Positions 55,066 through 64,000 of a stretch of DNA of 64,000 nucleotides are shown here, piece after piece (within the stretch, counting starts at the first letter, position 1; every line of letters starts with the position of its first letter). The stretch is from NCBI GenBank assembly GCA_947650285.1, contig CANTFL010000272.1:248001-312000 (forward strand), written 5' to 3'. Source of the stretch: Hyaloperonospora brassicae (lineage: Eukaryota; Oomycota; Peronosporomycetes; Peronosporales; Peronosporaceae). Under the pieces are notes generated by a model. The model had not been told where the DNA came from. It saw only the letters and a program-made list of their open reading frames with translations, and searched no databases. Position numbers and translations under genes: made by a program.

Positions 55066-55972
55066 TGACGTGTCGTGACGGACTGGTGCGACGGCTGCAT
55101 GCATGGTCTGTGTTCGTTTGTAGAAGTCGGGCTTACACTGCGTTGACTGCGTCCCTTATCGTTCGGGTTGCATCTTCAGCCGATCCGGCGAGCGATGCCG
55201 TCGACCGATGCGATGGTTCAGCGACAAATATGAAAGACCGTGTTGACGTTTACTGATGCGTAAGCATTGCTGTCGTTTCCTGCTTCGTAAGTCGTCAACG
55301 TTTACTGCTTCGTGAGAGTCGTCAACGTTTACTGCTGTAGCCGTGGTGTTTTACTACGGCTACATGAACCAGAGTATGCATCACAGCAGTCTTATACGCT
55401 GCACTAGGTTGTGCGACGTCAGACCTTTTTCACGATGCGCTTGCATGCGCGTGCTAGCCGCGTTGAGCTCCATCAAATACGAAATCGAATACGGAATCGA
55501 ATACGAAATCGGACACGGATACTGCGTTTGACTTCTCAAGCACATGCACCGCCGTCCCTAAGGTCGGACTTTTCGCTTACTAACAAGGCGACACGGATGC
55601 CGTTGCAATCGTCTTATGTACTGTGGCACCGTTGCGACTTGCAACTCGTTCGGATCCGAAATGTGCACCAGCTGGAAGTTCTGCATACCGCCAGTGAGTG
55701 CTCAACTTCTTCGATACTTCTTTGTTGTTTTCTACCATTCCTTCCTTCATTCATTCAATCCTTCCTTCCTTCAATCCTTCCTTCATTCATTGTTTCATTC
55801 ATTTATACATGTGGTTCGCGATCCTGTATCGAAAACGTCTCGACAATGTGCACTCGTGCTCGGTCGATGCACATAAACAGTGTGCTGCTGCTGCTGCTGC
55901 GTCCGATGCGTCTCACGTGCTCAGCACGATCAAGAGACCAGCGAGCACATCTGCTTCGTATGGCTGAGCTCG

Positions 55973-57013
55973 TCAACGACGACGCTGGACGTCGCGACGA
56001 GTCAAACGTCTACCGCCCATCGCATTGCTACCTCCCAGTGCCGCACTTCCGAAGCCAGTAGGCGGACTACGAGAAAAACCGTTGTTGCCACCCTGCCCGA
56101 AGCTCGCCATCGCACCTTGTGCGGCAGTCCCGCCAAACGCGCTCCCGATTTGCGGACCAATACCCACTTGCTGCTGCCCGAAGCCATTTCGTGGACCAAA
56201 GCCCGCCCGCTGTCCGAAGTTGTTACCCACGCCATTTCCGTTGAAGCCGCCAGCTCCACCGAACATGCCGCCACCGAAACTAGCCATCCGATTGCTACCG
56301 CCAAAGCCGAAGCCGCGATTGTCCGTTGGATTCTCGCCAAGACTACCACCGCTTGCAGGCAGCCCGCGAGAAGTACCCAGTGCATTGGGACCAGCTCCAA
56401 ACGCGTTGTTTGCTCTTCCAGCCGTTGGCCGAGACGACAAGTCCCCGATCACACCTGCGTCACGAGACGGAGTAGCGTCACCTGGTTGTTGTTGTCGTCC
56501 AGATGGAAGACCCGCACTGGCAGATCTCGTCGGTGCCGGCGTGGGTCTCGATGGACGGGTCACCGTTGCCGCAGCGGTTGCGGCTGGACGTCCATTTGCA
56601 GTCGTTGGGGCTGGCGTGACAGGCTCCGTTCCCGATGCCGCGGCAGTGCTTGAGATCCTCGACCCAACGGCGCCAGAAGCAGTAGCACCTGCAGCAACGT
56701 TGGTGGAGGAGTCAACGATAGTAGCAGTATCGGAGCTCGCCACCACCGTGGACGGCACGCTGATAGGAACGGGAATGAATCGCGGCACTCCCACAGGCAC
56801 AGGGATGGCGATTTTCTTGACTTTCTTGACGTGGTGGTGATGGTGGTGGTGGCGGCGGCGCTCTTTCTTGCTCTCGTCGGTAGTTTCGTGCACGGTCGGT
56901 GTGTCACTCTCGACACGCAGTCCACGAAGCGCAGGCGCGTTCGGTACTTCCTCCGAACCAACAACGCACAGGCTCAGCGCTACGAAGGTCGCGAAAGCGG
57001 CAGCAGATTTCAT
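55973..57013 (-). CDS. Secreted His/Gly-rich RxLR-like protein, copy 3
   Basis: 346 codons. Protein identical to copy 2, with the same upstream leader frame (MVQTSEAILQ). It lies exactly 2311 bp from copies 2 and 4, the modal period of the array. Confidence 0.8.
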   Translation of the reverse strand: MKSAAAFATFVALSLCVVGSEEVPNAPALRGLRVESDTPTVHETTDESKKERRRHHHHHHHVKKVKKIAIPVPVGVPRFIPVPISVPSTVVASSDTATIVDSSTNVAAGATASGAVGSRISSTAAASGTEPVTPAPTTANGRPAATAAATVTRPSRPTPAPTRSASAGLPSGRQQQPGDATPSRDAGVIGDLSSRPTAGRANNAFGAGPNALGTSRGLPASGGSLGENPTDNRGFGFGGSNRMASFGGGMFGGAGGFNGNGVGNNFGQRAGFGPRNGFGQQQVGIGPQIGSAFGGTAAQGAMASFGQGGNNGFSRSPPTGFGSAALGGSNAMGGRRLTRRDVQRRR

Positions 57014-57246
57014 GCGAGAAGCGGTGTCGATCGGGACGCTCGTGGTGCAAAGTGGCTCGCTGCTTGCGAATTGGAGAATAGCTTCGGAGGTTTGCACCAT
57101 TGTGCGTCGGCGGCGACTTTGCACTGGCACTTGTCCATCACGACACTTCAGTCCGACAAGTGTTGAAGATGCCCGAAGCAGTGGTTCGTGGAGAGTGACA
57201 GCTTTTCGACATGATAGAGAAGCGCTGAAACGCGTGATACCATCAC

Positions 57247-57376
57247 GTGACGTGTTTGATCGCTTCACGTGACGTGTTTGATCGCTTCACGTGATGTGTT
57301 TGATCGCTTCACGTGATGTGTTTGATCGCTTCACGTGATGTGTTTGATCGCTCCACGTGATGTCTTTGATCGCTTC
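57247..57376 (-). repeat. 22-bp promoter minisatellite, 6 units (copy 3)
   Basis: Same six-unit order as copy 2. Confidence 0.9.
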
Positions 57377-58283
57377 TGACGTGTCGTGACGGACTGGTGC
57401 GACGGCTGCATGCATGGTCTATGTTCGTTTGTAGAAGTCGGGCTTACACTGCGTTGACTGCGTCCCTTATCGTTCGGGTTGCATCTTCAGCCGATCCGGC
57501 GAGCGATGCCGTCGACCGATGCGATGGTTCAGCGACAAATATGAAAGACCGTGTTGACGTTTACTGATGCGTAAGCATTGCTGTCGTTTCCTGCTTCGTA
57601 AGTCGTCAACGTTTACTGCTTCGTGAGAGTCGTCAACGTTTACTGCTGTAGCCGTGGTGTTTTACTACGGCTACATGAACCAGAGTATGCATCACAGCAG
57701 TCTTATACGCTGCACTAGGTTGTGCGACGTCAGACCTTTTTCACGATGCGCTTGCATGCGCGTGCTAGCCGCGTTGAGCTCCATCAAATACGAAATCGAA
57801 TACGGAATCGAATACGAAATCGGACACGGATACTGCGTTTGACTTCTCAAGCACATGCACCGCCGTCCCTAAGGTCGGACTTTTCGCTTACTAACAAGGC
57901 GACACGGATGCCGTTGCAATCGTCTTATGTACTGTGGCACCGTTGCGACTTGCAACTCGTTCGGATCCGAAATGTGCACCAGCTGGAAGTTCTGCATACC
58001 GCCAGTGAGTGCTCAACTTCTTCGTCACTTCTTTGTTGTTTTCTACCATTCCTTCCTTCATTCATTCAATCCTTCCTTCCTTCAATCCTTCCTTCATTCA
58101 TTGTTTCATTCATTTATACATGTGGTTCGCGATCCTGTATCGAAAACGTCTCGACAATGTGCACTCGTGCTCGGTCGATGCACATAAACAGTGTGCTGCT
58201 GCTGCTGCTGCGTCCGATGCGTCTCACGTGCTCAGCACGATCAAGAGACCAGCGAGCACATCTGCTTCGTATGGCTGAGCTCG

Positions 58284-59324
58284 TCAACGACGACGCTGGA
58301 CGTCGCGACGAGTCAAACGTCTACCGCCCATCGCATTGCTACCTCCCAGTGCCGCACTTCCGAAGCCAGTAGGCGGACTACGAGAAAAACCGTTGTTGCC
58401 ACCCTGCCCGAAGCTCGCCATCGCACCTTGTGCGGCAGTCCCGCCAAACGCGCTCCCGATTTGCGGACCAATACCCACTTGCTGCTGCCCGAAGCCATTT
58501 CGTGGACCAAAGCCCGCCCGCTGTCCGAAGTTGTTACCCACGCCATTTCCGTTGAAGCCGCCAGCTCCACCGAACATGCCGCCACCGAAACTAGCCATCC
58601 GATTGCTACCGCCAAAGCCGAAGCCGCGATTGTCCGTTGGATTCTCGCCAAGACTACCACCGCTTGCAGGCAGCCCGCGAGAAGTACCCAGTGCATTGGG
58701 ACCAGCTCCAAACGCGTTGTTTGCTCTTCCAGCCGTTGGCCGAGACGACAAGTCCCCGATCACACCTGCGTCACGAGACGGAGTAGCGTCACCTGGTTGT
58801 TGTTGTCGTCCAGATGGAAGACCCGCACTGGCAGATCTCGTCGGTGCCGGCGTGGGTCTCGATGGACGGGTCACCGTTGCCGCAGCGGTTGCGGCTGGAC
58901 GTCCATTTGCAGTCGTTGGGGCTGGCGTGACAGGCTCCGTTCCCGATGCCGCGGCAGTGCTTGAGATCCTCGACCCAACGGCGCCAGAAGCAGTAGCACC
59001 TGCAGCAACGTTGGTGGAGGAGTCAACGATAGTAGCAGTATCGGAGCTCGCCACCACCGTGGACGGCACGCTGATAGGAACGGGAATGAATCGCGGCACT
59101 CCCACAGGCACAGGGATGGCGATTTTCTTGACTTTCTTGACGTGGTGGTGATGGTGGTGGTGGCGGCGGCGCTCTTTCTTGCTCTCGTCGGTAGTTTCGT
59201 GCACGGTCGGTGTGTCACTCTCGACACGCAGTCCACGAAGCGCAGGCGCGTTCGGTACTTCCTCCGAACCAACAACGCACAGGCTCAGCGCTACGAAGGT
59301 CGCGAAAGCGGCAGCAGATTTCAT
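58284..59324 (-). CDS. Secreted His/Gly-rich RxLR-like protein, copy 4
   Basis: 346 codons. Protein identical to copies 2 and 3. The leader frame reads MVQTSEAIHQ, a mix of the copy 2-3 and copy 1/5 types, which suggests a recombination or conversion boundary just upstream of the gene. Confidence 0.8.
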   Translation of the reverse strand: MKSAAAFATFVALSLCVVGSEEVPNAPALRGLRVESDTPTVHETTDESKKERRRHHHHHHHVKKVKKIAIPVPVGVPRFIPVPISVPSTVVASSDTATIVDSSTNVAAGATASGAVGSRISSTAAASGTEPVTPAPTTANGRPAATAAATVTRPSRPTPAPTRSASAGLPSGRQQQPGDATPSRDAGVIGDLSSRPTAGRANNAFGAGPNALGTSRGLPASGGSLGENPTDNRGFGFGGSNRMASFGGGMFGGAGGFNGNGVGNNFGQRAGFGPRNGFGQQQVGIGPQIGSAFGGTAAQGAMASFGQGGNNGFSRSPPTGFGSAALGGSNAMGGRRLTRRDVQRRR

Positions 59325-59557
59325 GCGAGAAGCGGTGTCGATCGGGACGCTCGTGGTGCAAAGTGGCTCGCTGCTTGCGAATTGGTGAATAGCTTCGGAG
59401 GTTTGCACCATTGTGCGTCGGCGGCGACTTTGCACTGGCACTTGTCCATCACGACACTTCAGTCCGACAAGTGTTGAAGATGCCCGAAGCAGTGGTTCGT
59501 GGAGAGTGACAGCTTTTCGACATGATAGAGAAGCGCTGAAACGCGTGATACCATCAC

Positions 59558-59687
59558 GTGACGTGTTTGATCGCTTCACGTGACGTGTTTGATCGCTTCA
59601 CGTGATGTGTTTGATCGCTTCACGTGATGTGTTTGATCGCTTCACGTGATGTGTTTGATCGCTCCACGTGATGTCTTTGATCGCTTC
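59558..59687 (-). repeat. 22-bp promoter minisatellite, 6 units (copy 4)
   Basis: Same six-unit order as copies 2 and 3. Confidence 0.9.
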
Positions 59688-60598
59688 TGACGTGTCGTGA
59701 CGGACTGGTGCGACGGCTGCATGCATGGTCTATGTTCGTTTGTAGAAGTCGGGCTTACACTGCGTTGACTGCGTCCCTTATCGTTCGGGTTGCATCTTCA
59801 GCCGATCCGGCGAGCGATGCCGTCGACCGATGCGATGGTTCAGCGACAAATATGAAAGACCGTGTTGACGTTTACTGATGCGTAAGCATTGCTGTCGTTT
59901 CCTGCTTCGTAAGTCGTCAACGTTTACTGCTTCGTGAGAGTCGTCAACGTTTACTGCTGTAGCCGTGGTGTTTTACTACGGCTACATGGACCAGAGTATG
60001 CATCACAGCAGTCTTATACGCTGCACTAGGTTGTGCGACGTCAGACCTTTTTCACGATGCGCTTGCATGCGCGTGCTAGCCGCGTTGAGCTCCATCAAAT
60101 ACGAAATCGAATACGGAATCGAATACGAAATCGGACACGGATACTGCGTTTGACTTCTCAAGCACATGCACCGCCGTCCCTAAGGTCGGACTTTTCGCTT
60201 ACTAACAAGGCGACACGGATGCCGTTGCAATCGTCTTATGTACTGTGGCACCGTTGCGACTTGCAACTCGTTCGGATCCGAAATGTGCACCAGCTGGAAG
60301 TTCTGCATACCGCCAGTGAGTGCTCAACTTCTTCGTCACTTCTTTGTTGTTTTCTACCATTCCTTCCTTCCTTCATTCATTCAATCCTTCCTTCCTTCAA
60401 TCCTTCCTTCATTCATTGTTTCATTCATTTATACATGTGGTTCGCGATCCTGTATCGAAAACGTCTCGACAATGTGCACTCGTGCTCGGTCGATGCACAT
60501 AAACAGTGTGCTGCTGTTGCTGCTGCGTCCGATGCGTCTCACGTGCTCAGCACGATCAAGAGACCAGCGAGCACATCTGCTTCGTATGGCTGAGCTCG

Positions 60599-61639
60599 TC
60601 AACGACGACGCTGGACGTCGCGACGAGTCAAACGTCTACCGCCCATCGCATTGCTACCTCCCAGTGCCGCACTTCCGAAGCCAGTAGGCGGACTACGAGA
60701 AAAACCGTTGTTGCCACCCTGCCCGAAGCTCGCCATCGCACCTTGTGCGGCAGTCCCGCCAAACGCGCTCCCGATTTGCGGACCAATACCCACTTGCTGC
60801 TGCCCGAAGCCATTTCGTGGACCAAAGCCCGCCCGCTGGCCGAAGTTGTTACCCACGCCATTTCCGTTGAAGCCGCCAGCTCCACCGAACATGCCGCCAC
60901 CGAAACCAGCCATCCGATTGTTACCGCCAAAGCCGAATCCACGATTGTCCGTTGGATTCTCGCCAAGACTACCACCGCTTGCAGGCAGCCCGCGAGAAGT
61001 ACCCAGTGCATTGGGGCCAGCTCCAAACGCGTTGTTTGCTCTTCCAGCCGTTGGCCGAGACGACAAGTCCCCGATCACACCTGCGTCACGAGACGGAGTA
61101 GCGTCACCTGGTTGTTGTTGTCGTCCAGATGGAAGACCCGCACTGGCAGATCTCGTCGGTGCCGGCGTGGGTCTCGATGGACGGGTCACCGTTGCCGCAG
61201 CGGTTGCGGCTGGACGTCCATTTGCAGTCGTTGGGGCTGGCGTGACAGGCTCCGTTCCCGATGCCGCGGCAGTGCTTGAGATCCCCGACCCAACGGCGCC
61301 AGAAGCAGTAGCACCTGCAGCAACGTTGGTGGAGGAGTCAACGATAGTAGCAGTATCGGAGCTCGCCACCACCGTGGACGGCACGCTGATAGGAACGGGA
61401 ATGAATCGCGGCACTCCCACAGGCACAGGGATGGCGATTTTCTTGACTTTCTTGACGTGGTGGTGATGGTGGTGGTGGCGGCGGCGCTCTTTCTTGCTCT
61501 CGTCGGTAGTTTCGTGCACGGTCGGTGTGTCACTCTCGACACGCAGTCCACGAAGCGCAGGCGCGTTCGGTACTTCCTCCGAACCAACAACGCACAGGCT
61601 CAGCGCTACGAAGGTCGCGAAAGCGGCAGCAGATTTCAT
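60599..61639 (-). CDS. Secreted His/Gly-rich RxLR-like protein, copy 5
   Basis: 346 codons with G119, N240, G245 and G259. Only three 22-bp units lie upstream, so the open frame in front of the ATG runs longer here (to 61975). With copy 6 it forms a second sequence subgroup. Confidence 0.8.
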   Translation of the reverse strand: MKSAAAFATFVALSLCVVGSEEVPNAPALRGLRVESDTPTVHETTDESKKERRRHHHHHHHVKKVKKIAIPVPVGVPRFIPVPISVPSTVVASSDTATIVDSSTNVAAGATASGAVGSGISSTAAASGTEPVTPAPTTANGRPAATAAATVTRPSRPTPAPTRSASAGLPSGRQQQPGDATPSRDAGVIGDLSSRPTAGRANNAFGAGPNALGTSRGLPASGGSLGENPTDNRGFGFGGNNRMAGFGGGMFGGAGGFNGNGVGNNFGQRAGFGPRNGFGQQQVGIGPQIGSAFGGTAAQGAMASFGQGGNNGFSRSPPTGFGSAALGGSNAMGGRRLTRRDVQRRR

Positions 61640-61872
61640 GCGAGAAGCGGAGTCGATCGGGACGCTTGTGGTGCAAAGTGGCTCGCTGCTTGCGAATTGG
61701 TGAATGGCTTCGACGGCTTGCACCATTGTGCGTCGGCGACGACTTTGCACTGGCACTTGTCCATCACGACACTTCAGTCCGACAAGTGTTGAAGATGCCC
61801 GAAGCAGTGGTTCGTGGAGAGTGACAGCTTTTCGACATGATAGAGAAGCGCTGAAACGCGTGATACCATCAC

Positions 61873-61936
61873 GTGACGTGTTTGATCGCTTCACGTGATG
61901 TGTTTGATCGCTCCACGTGATGTCTTTGATCGCTTC
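61873..61936 (-). repeat. 22-bp promoter minisatellite, 3 units (copy 5)
   Basis: Only the first and the last two variant units remain. The loss of three units (66 bp) accounts for nearly all of the shorter 2248-bp period. Confidence 0.9.
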
Positions 61937-62846
61937 TGACGTGTCGTGACGGACTGGTGCGACGGCTGCATGCATGGTCTATGTTCGTTTGTAGAAGTCG
62001 GGCTTACACTGCGTTGACTGCGTCCCTTATCGTTCGGGTTGCATCTTCAGCCGATTCGGCGAGCGATGCCGTCGACCGATGCGATGGTTCAGCGACAAAT
62101 ATGAAAGACCGTGTTGACGTTTACTGATGCGTAAGCATTGCTGTCGTTTCCTGCTTCGTAAGTCGTCAACGTTTACTGCTTCGTGAGAGTCGTCAACGTT
62201 TACTGCTGTAGCCGTGGTGTTTACTACGGCTACATGGACCAGAGTATGCATCACAGCAGTCTTATACGCTGCACTAGGTTGTGCGACGTCAAACCTTTTT
62301 CACGATGCGCTTGCATGCGCGTGCTAGCCGCGTTGAGCTCCATCAAATACGAAATCGAATACGGAATCGAATACGAAATCGGACACGGATACTGCGTTTG
62401 ACTTCTCAAGCACATGCACCGCCGTCCCTAAGGTCGGACTTTTCGCTTACTAACAAGGCGACACGGATGCCGTTGCAATCGTCTTATGTACTGTGGCACC
62501 GTTGCGACTTGCAACTCGTTCGGATCCGAAATGTACACCAGCTGGAAGTGCTGCATACCGCCAGTGAGTGCTCAACTTCTTCGTCACTTCTTTGTTGTTT
62601 TCTACCATTCCTTCCTTCCTTCATTCATTCAATCCTTCCTTCCTTCAATCCTTCCTTCATTCATTGTTTCATTCATTTATACATGTGGTTCGCGATCCTG
62701 TATCGAAAACGTCTCGACAATGTGCACTCGTGCTCGGTCGATGCACATAAACAGTGTGCTGCTGTTGCTGCTGCGTCCGATGCGTCTCACGTGCTCAGCA
62801 CGATCAAGAGACCAGCGAGCACATCTGCTTCGTATGGCTGAGCTCG

Positions 62847-63887
62847 TCAACGACGACGCTGGACGTCGCGACGAGTCAAACGTCTACCGCCCATCGCATT
62901 GCTACCTCCCAGTGCCGCACTTCCGAAGCCAGTAGGCGGACTACGAGAAAAACCGTTGTTGCCACCCTGCCCGAAGCTCGCCATCGCACCTTGTGCGGCA
63001 GTCCCGCCAAACGCGCTCCCGATTTGCGGACCAATACCCACTTGCTGCTGCCCGAAGCCATTTCGTGGACCAAAGCCCGCCCGCTGGCCGAAGTTGTTAC
63101 CCACGCCATTTCCGTTGAAGCCGCCAGCTCCACCGAACATGCCGCCACCGAAACCAGCCATCCGATTGTTACCGCCAAAGCCGAATCCACGATTGTCCGT
63201 TGGATTCTCGCCAAGACTACCACCGCTTGCAGGCAGCCCGCGAGAAGTACCCAGTGCATTGGGGCCAGCTCCAAACGCGTTGTTTGCTCTTCCAGCCGTT
63301 GGCCGAGACGACAAGTCCCCGATCACACCTGCGTCACGAGACGGAGTAGCGTCACCTGGTTGTTGTTGTCGTCCAGACGGAAGACCCGCACTGGCAGATC
63401 TCGTCGGTGCCGGCGTGGGTCTCGATGGACGGGTCACCGTTGCCGCAGCGGTTGCGGCTGGACGTCCATTTGCAGTCGTTGGGGCTGGCGTGACAGGCTC
63501 CGTTCCCGATGCCGCGGCAGTGCTTGAGATCCCCGACCCAACGGCGCCAGAAGCAGTAGCACCTGCAGCGACGTTGGTGGAGGAGTCAACGATAGTAGCA
63601 GTATCGGAGCTCGCCACCACCGTGGACGGCACGCTGATAGGAACGGGAATGAATCGCGGCACTCCCACAGGCACAGGGATGGCGATTTTCTTGACTTTCT
63701 TGACGTGGTGGTGATGGTGGTGGTGGCGGCGGCGCTCTTTCCTGCTCTCGTCGGTAGTTTCGTGCACGGTCGGTGTGTCACTCTCGACACGCAGTCCACG
63801 AAGCGCAGGCGCGTTCGGTACTTCCTCCGAACCAACAACGCACAGGCTCAGCGCTACGAAGGTCGCGAAAGCGGCAGCAGATTTCAT
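62847..63887 (-). CDS. Secreted His/Gly-rich RxLR-like protein, copy 6
   Basis: 346 codons, as copy 5 except K49R (SRKERR instead of SKKERR), next to the EER-like motif. The coding region is complete; its promoter and the 22-bp repeat lie beyond the window edge. Confidence 0.8.
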   Translation of the reverse strand: MKSAAAFATFVALSLCVVGSEEVPNAPALRGLRVESDTPTVHETTDESRKERRRHHHHHHHVKKVKKIAIPVPVGVPRFIPVPISVPSTVVASSDTATIVDSSTNVAAGATASGAVGSGISSTAAASGTEPVTPAPTTANGRPAATAAATVTRPSRPTPAPTRSASAGLPSGRQQQPGDATPSRDAGVIGDLSSRPTAGRANNAFGAGPNALGTSRGLPASGGSLGENPTDNRGFGFGGNNRMAGFGGGMFGGAGGFNGNGVGNNFGQRAGFGPRNGFGQQQVGIGPQIGSAFGGTAAQGAMASFGQGGNNGFSRSPPTGFGSAALGGSNAMGGRRLTRRDVQRRR

Positions 63888-64000
63888 GCGAGAAGTGGAG
63901 TCGATCGGGACGCTTGTGGTGCAAAGTGGCTCGCTGCTTGCGAATTGGTGAATGGCTTCGACGGCTTGCACCATTGTGCGTCGGCGGCGACTTTGCACTG

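Larger units (their letters stand above)
51190..64000 (-). repeat. Head-to-tail array of about 2.3-kb gene-containing units, running off the window
   Basis: Six genes on the minus strand repeat with stop-to-stop spacings of 2293, 2311, 2311, 2315 and 2248 bp. Spacers are nearly identical and contain a 22-bp minisatellite, TTCC/TTCA tetranucleotide runs (for example 53425-53485), a 12-bp repeat AATACGAAATCG and direct repeats of CGTTTACTG. The spacing differences are explained by the number of 22-bp units, a 4-bp TTCC change and single bases. The left end is cut near 51190 inside the spacer; the right end is outside the window. Confidence 0.95.

Overview
The window is nuclear DNA of an oomycete, most likely a Peronosporales plant pathogen (Phytophthora or downy-mildew type). 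The evidence is eukaryotic genes with short GT-AG introns (59-122 bp; one carries a perfect TACTAAC branch site), GC-rich compact gene islands separated by AT-rich nested retrotransposons, chromodomain Gypsy and Ty1/copia elements, and a tandem family of secreted proteins with an RxLR-like motif. The species cannot be fixed from the sequence alone.

Layout. (1) 1-5.4 kb is a gene island, all on the minus strand: an ArfGAP (C-terminus cut by the window edge), a five-exon multi-pass membrane protein, a secreted or membrane-anchored TTL-like protein with an EGF domain, and mitochondrial ribosomal protein bL36. (2) 5.4-38.3 kb is a transposon island. A minus-strand copia element (A, 7836-20326) is split by a chromodomain Gypsy element (E, 9647-17351). 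A second copia element (B, 23274-32822, perfect 5-bp target duplication) is split by a Mutator-like DNA transposon (25345-29266, 8-bp target duplication with one mismatch). A decayed 5' half of a related Gypsy (D) lies at 33.1-36.1 kb, and small plus-strand copia scraps lie at 6.6-7.8 kb. All pol genes are broken, but Gypsy E carries an intact 433-codon ORF on the strand opposite to pol. (3) 38.3-50.8 kb is a second gene island: a small membrane protein, a Borealin-like chromosomal passenger subunit, a previously hidden three-exon gene of 146 codons, a very large NCoR/SMRT-type SANT co-repressor (about 2,894 aa), and a Cys/His-rich protein divergent from it. (4) 51.2 kb to the right edge is a head-to-tail array of about 2.3-kb units. 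Each unit encodes a 346-aa secreted His/Gly-rich protein with an RGLR motif; six genes are visible and the array runs off the window.

How it fits together. The two housekeeping islands hold vesicle traffic, mitochondrial translation, cell division and chromatin genes. The effector-like array sits directly beside the co-repressor island and has expanded by recent unequal exchange: copies 2-4 encode identical proteins, and the promoter-side 22-bp repeat (one CACGTG box per unit) varies from 3 to 6 units. The most unusual signals are the six-copy array with its promoter minisatellite, the intact antisense ORF in an otherwise dead Gypsy, a string of small hairpins in the Gypsy LTR that persists in a diverged copy, and copia primer-binding sites that resemble the anticodon region of initiator tRNA and overlap the gag start codon.
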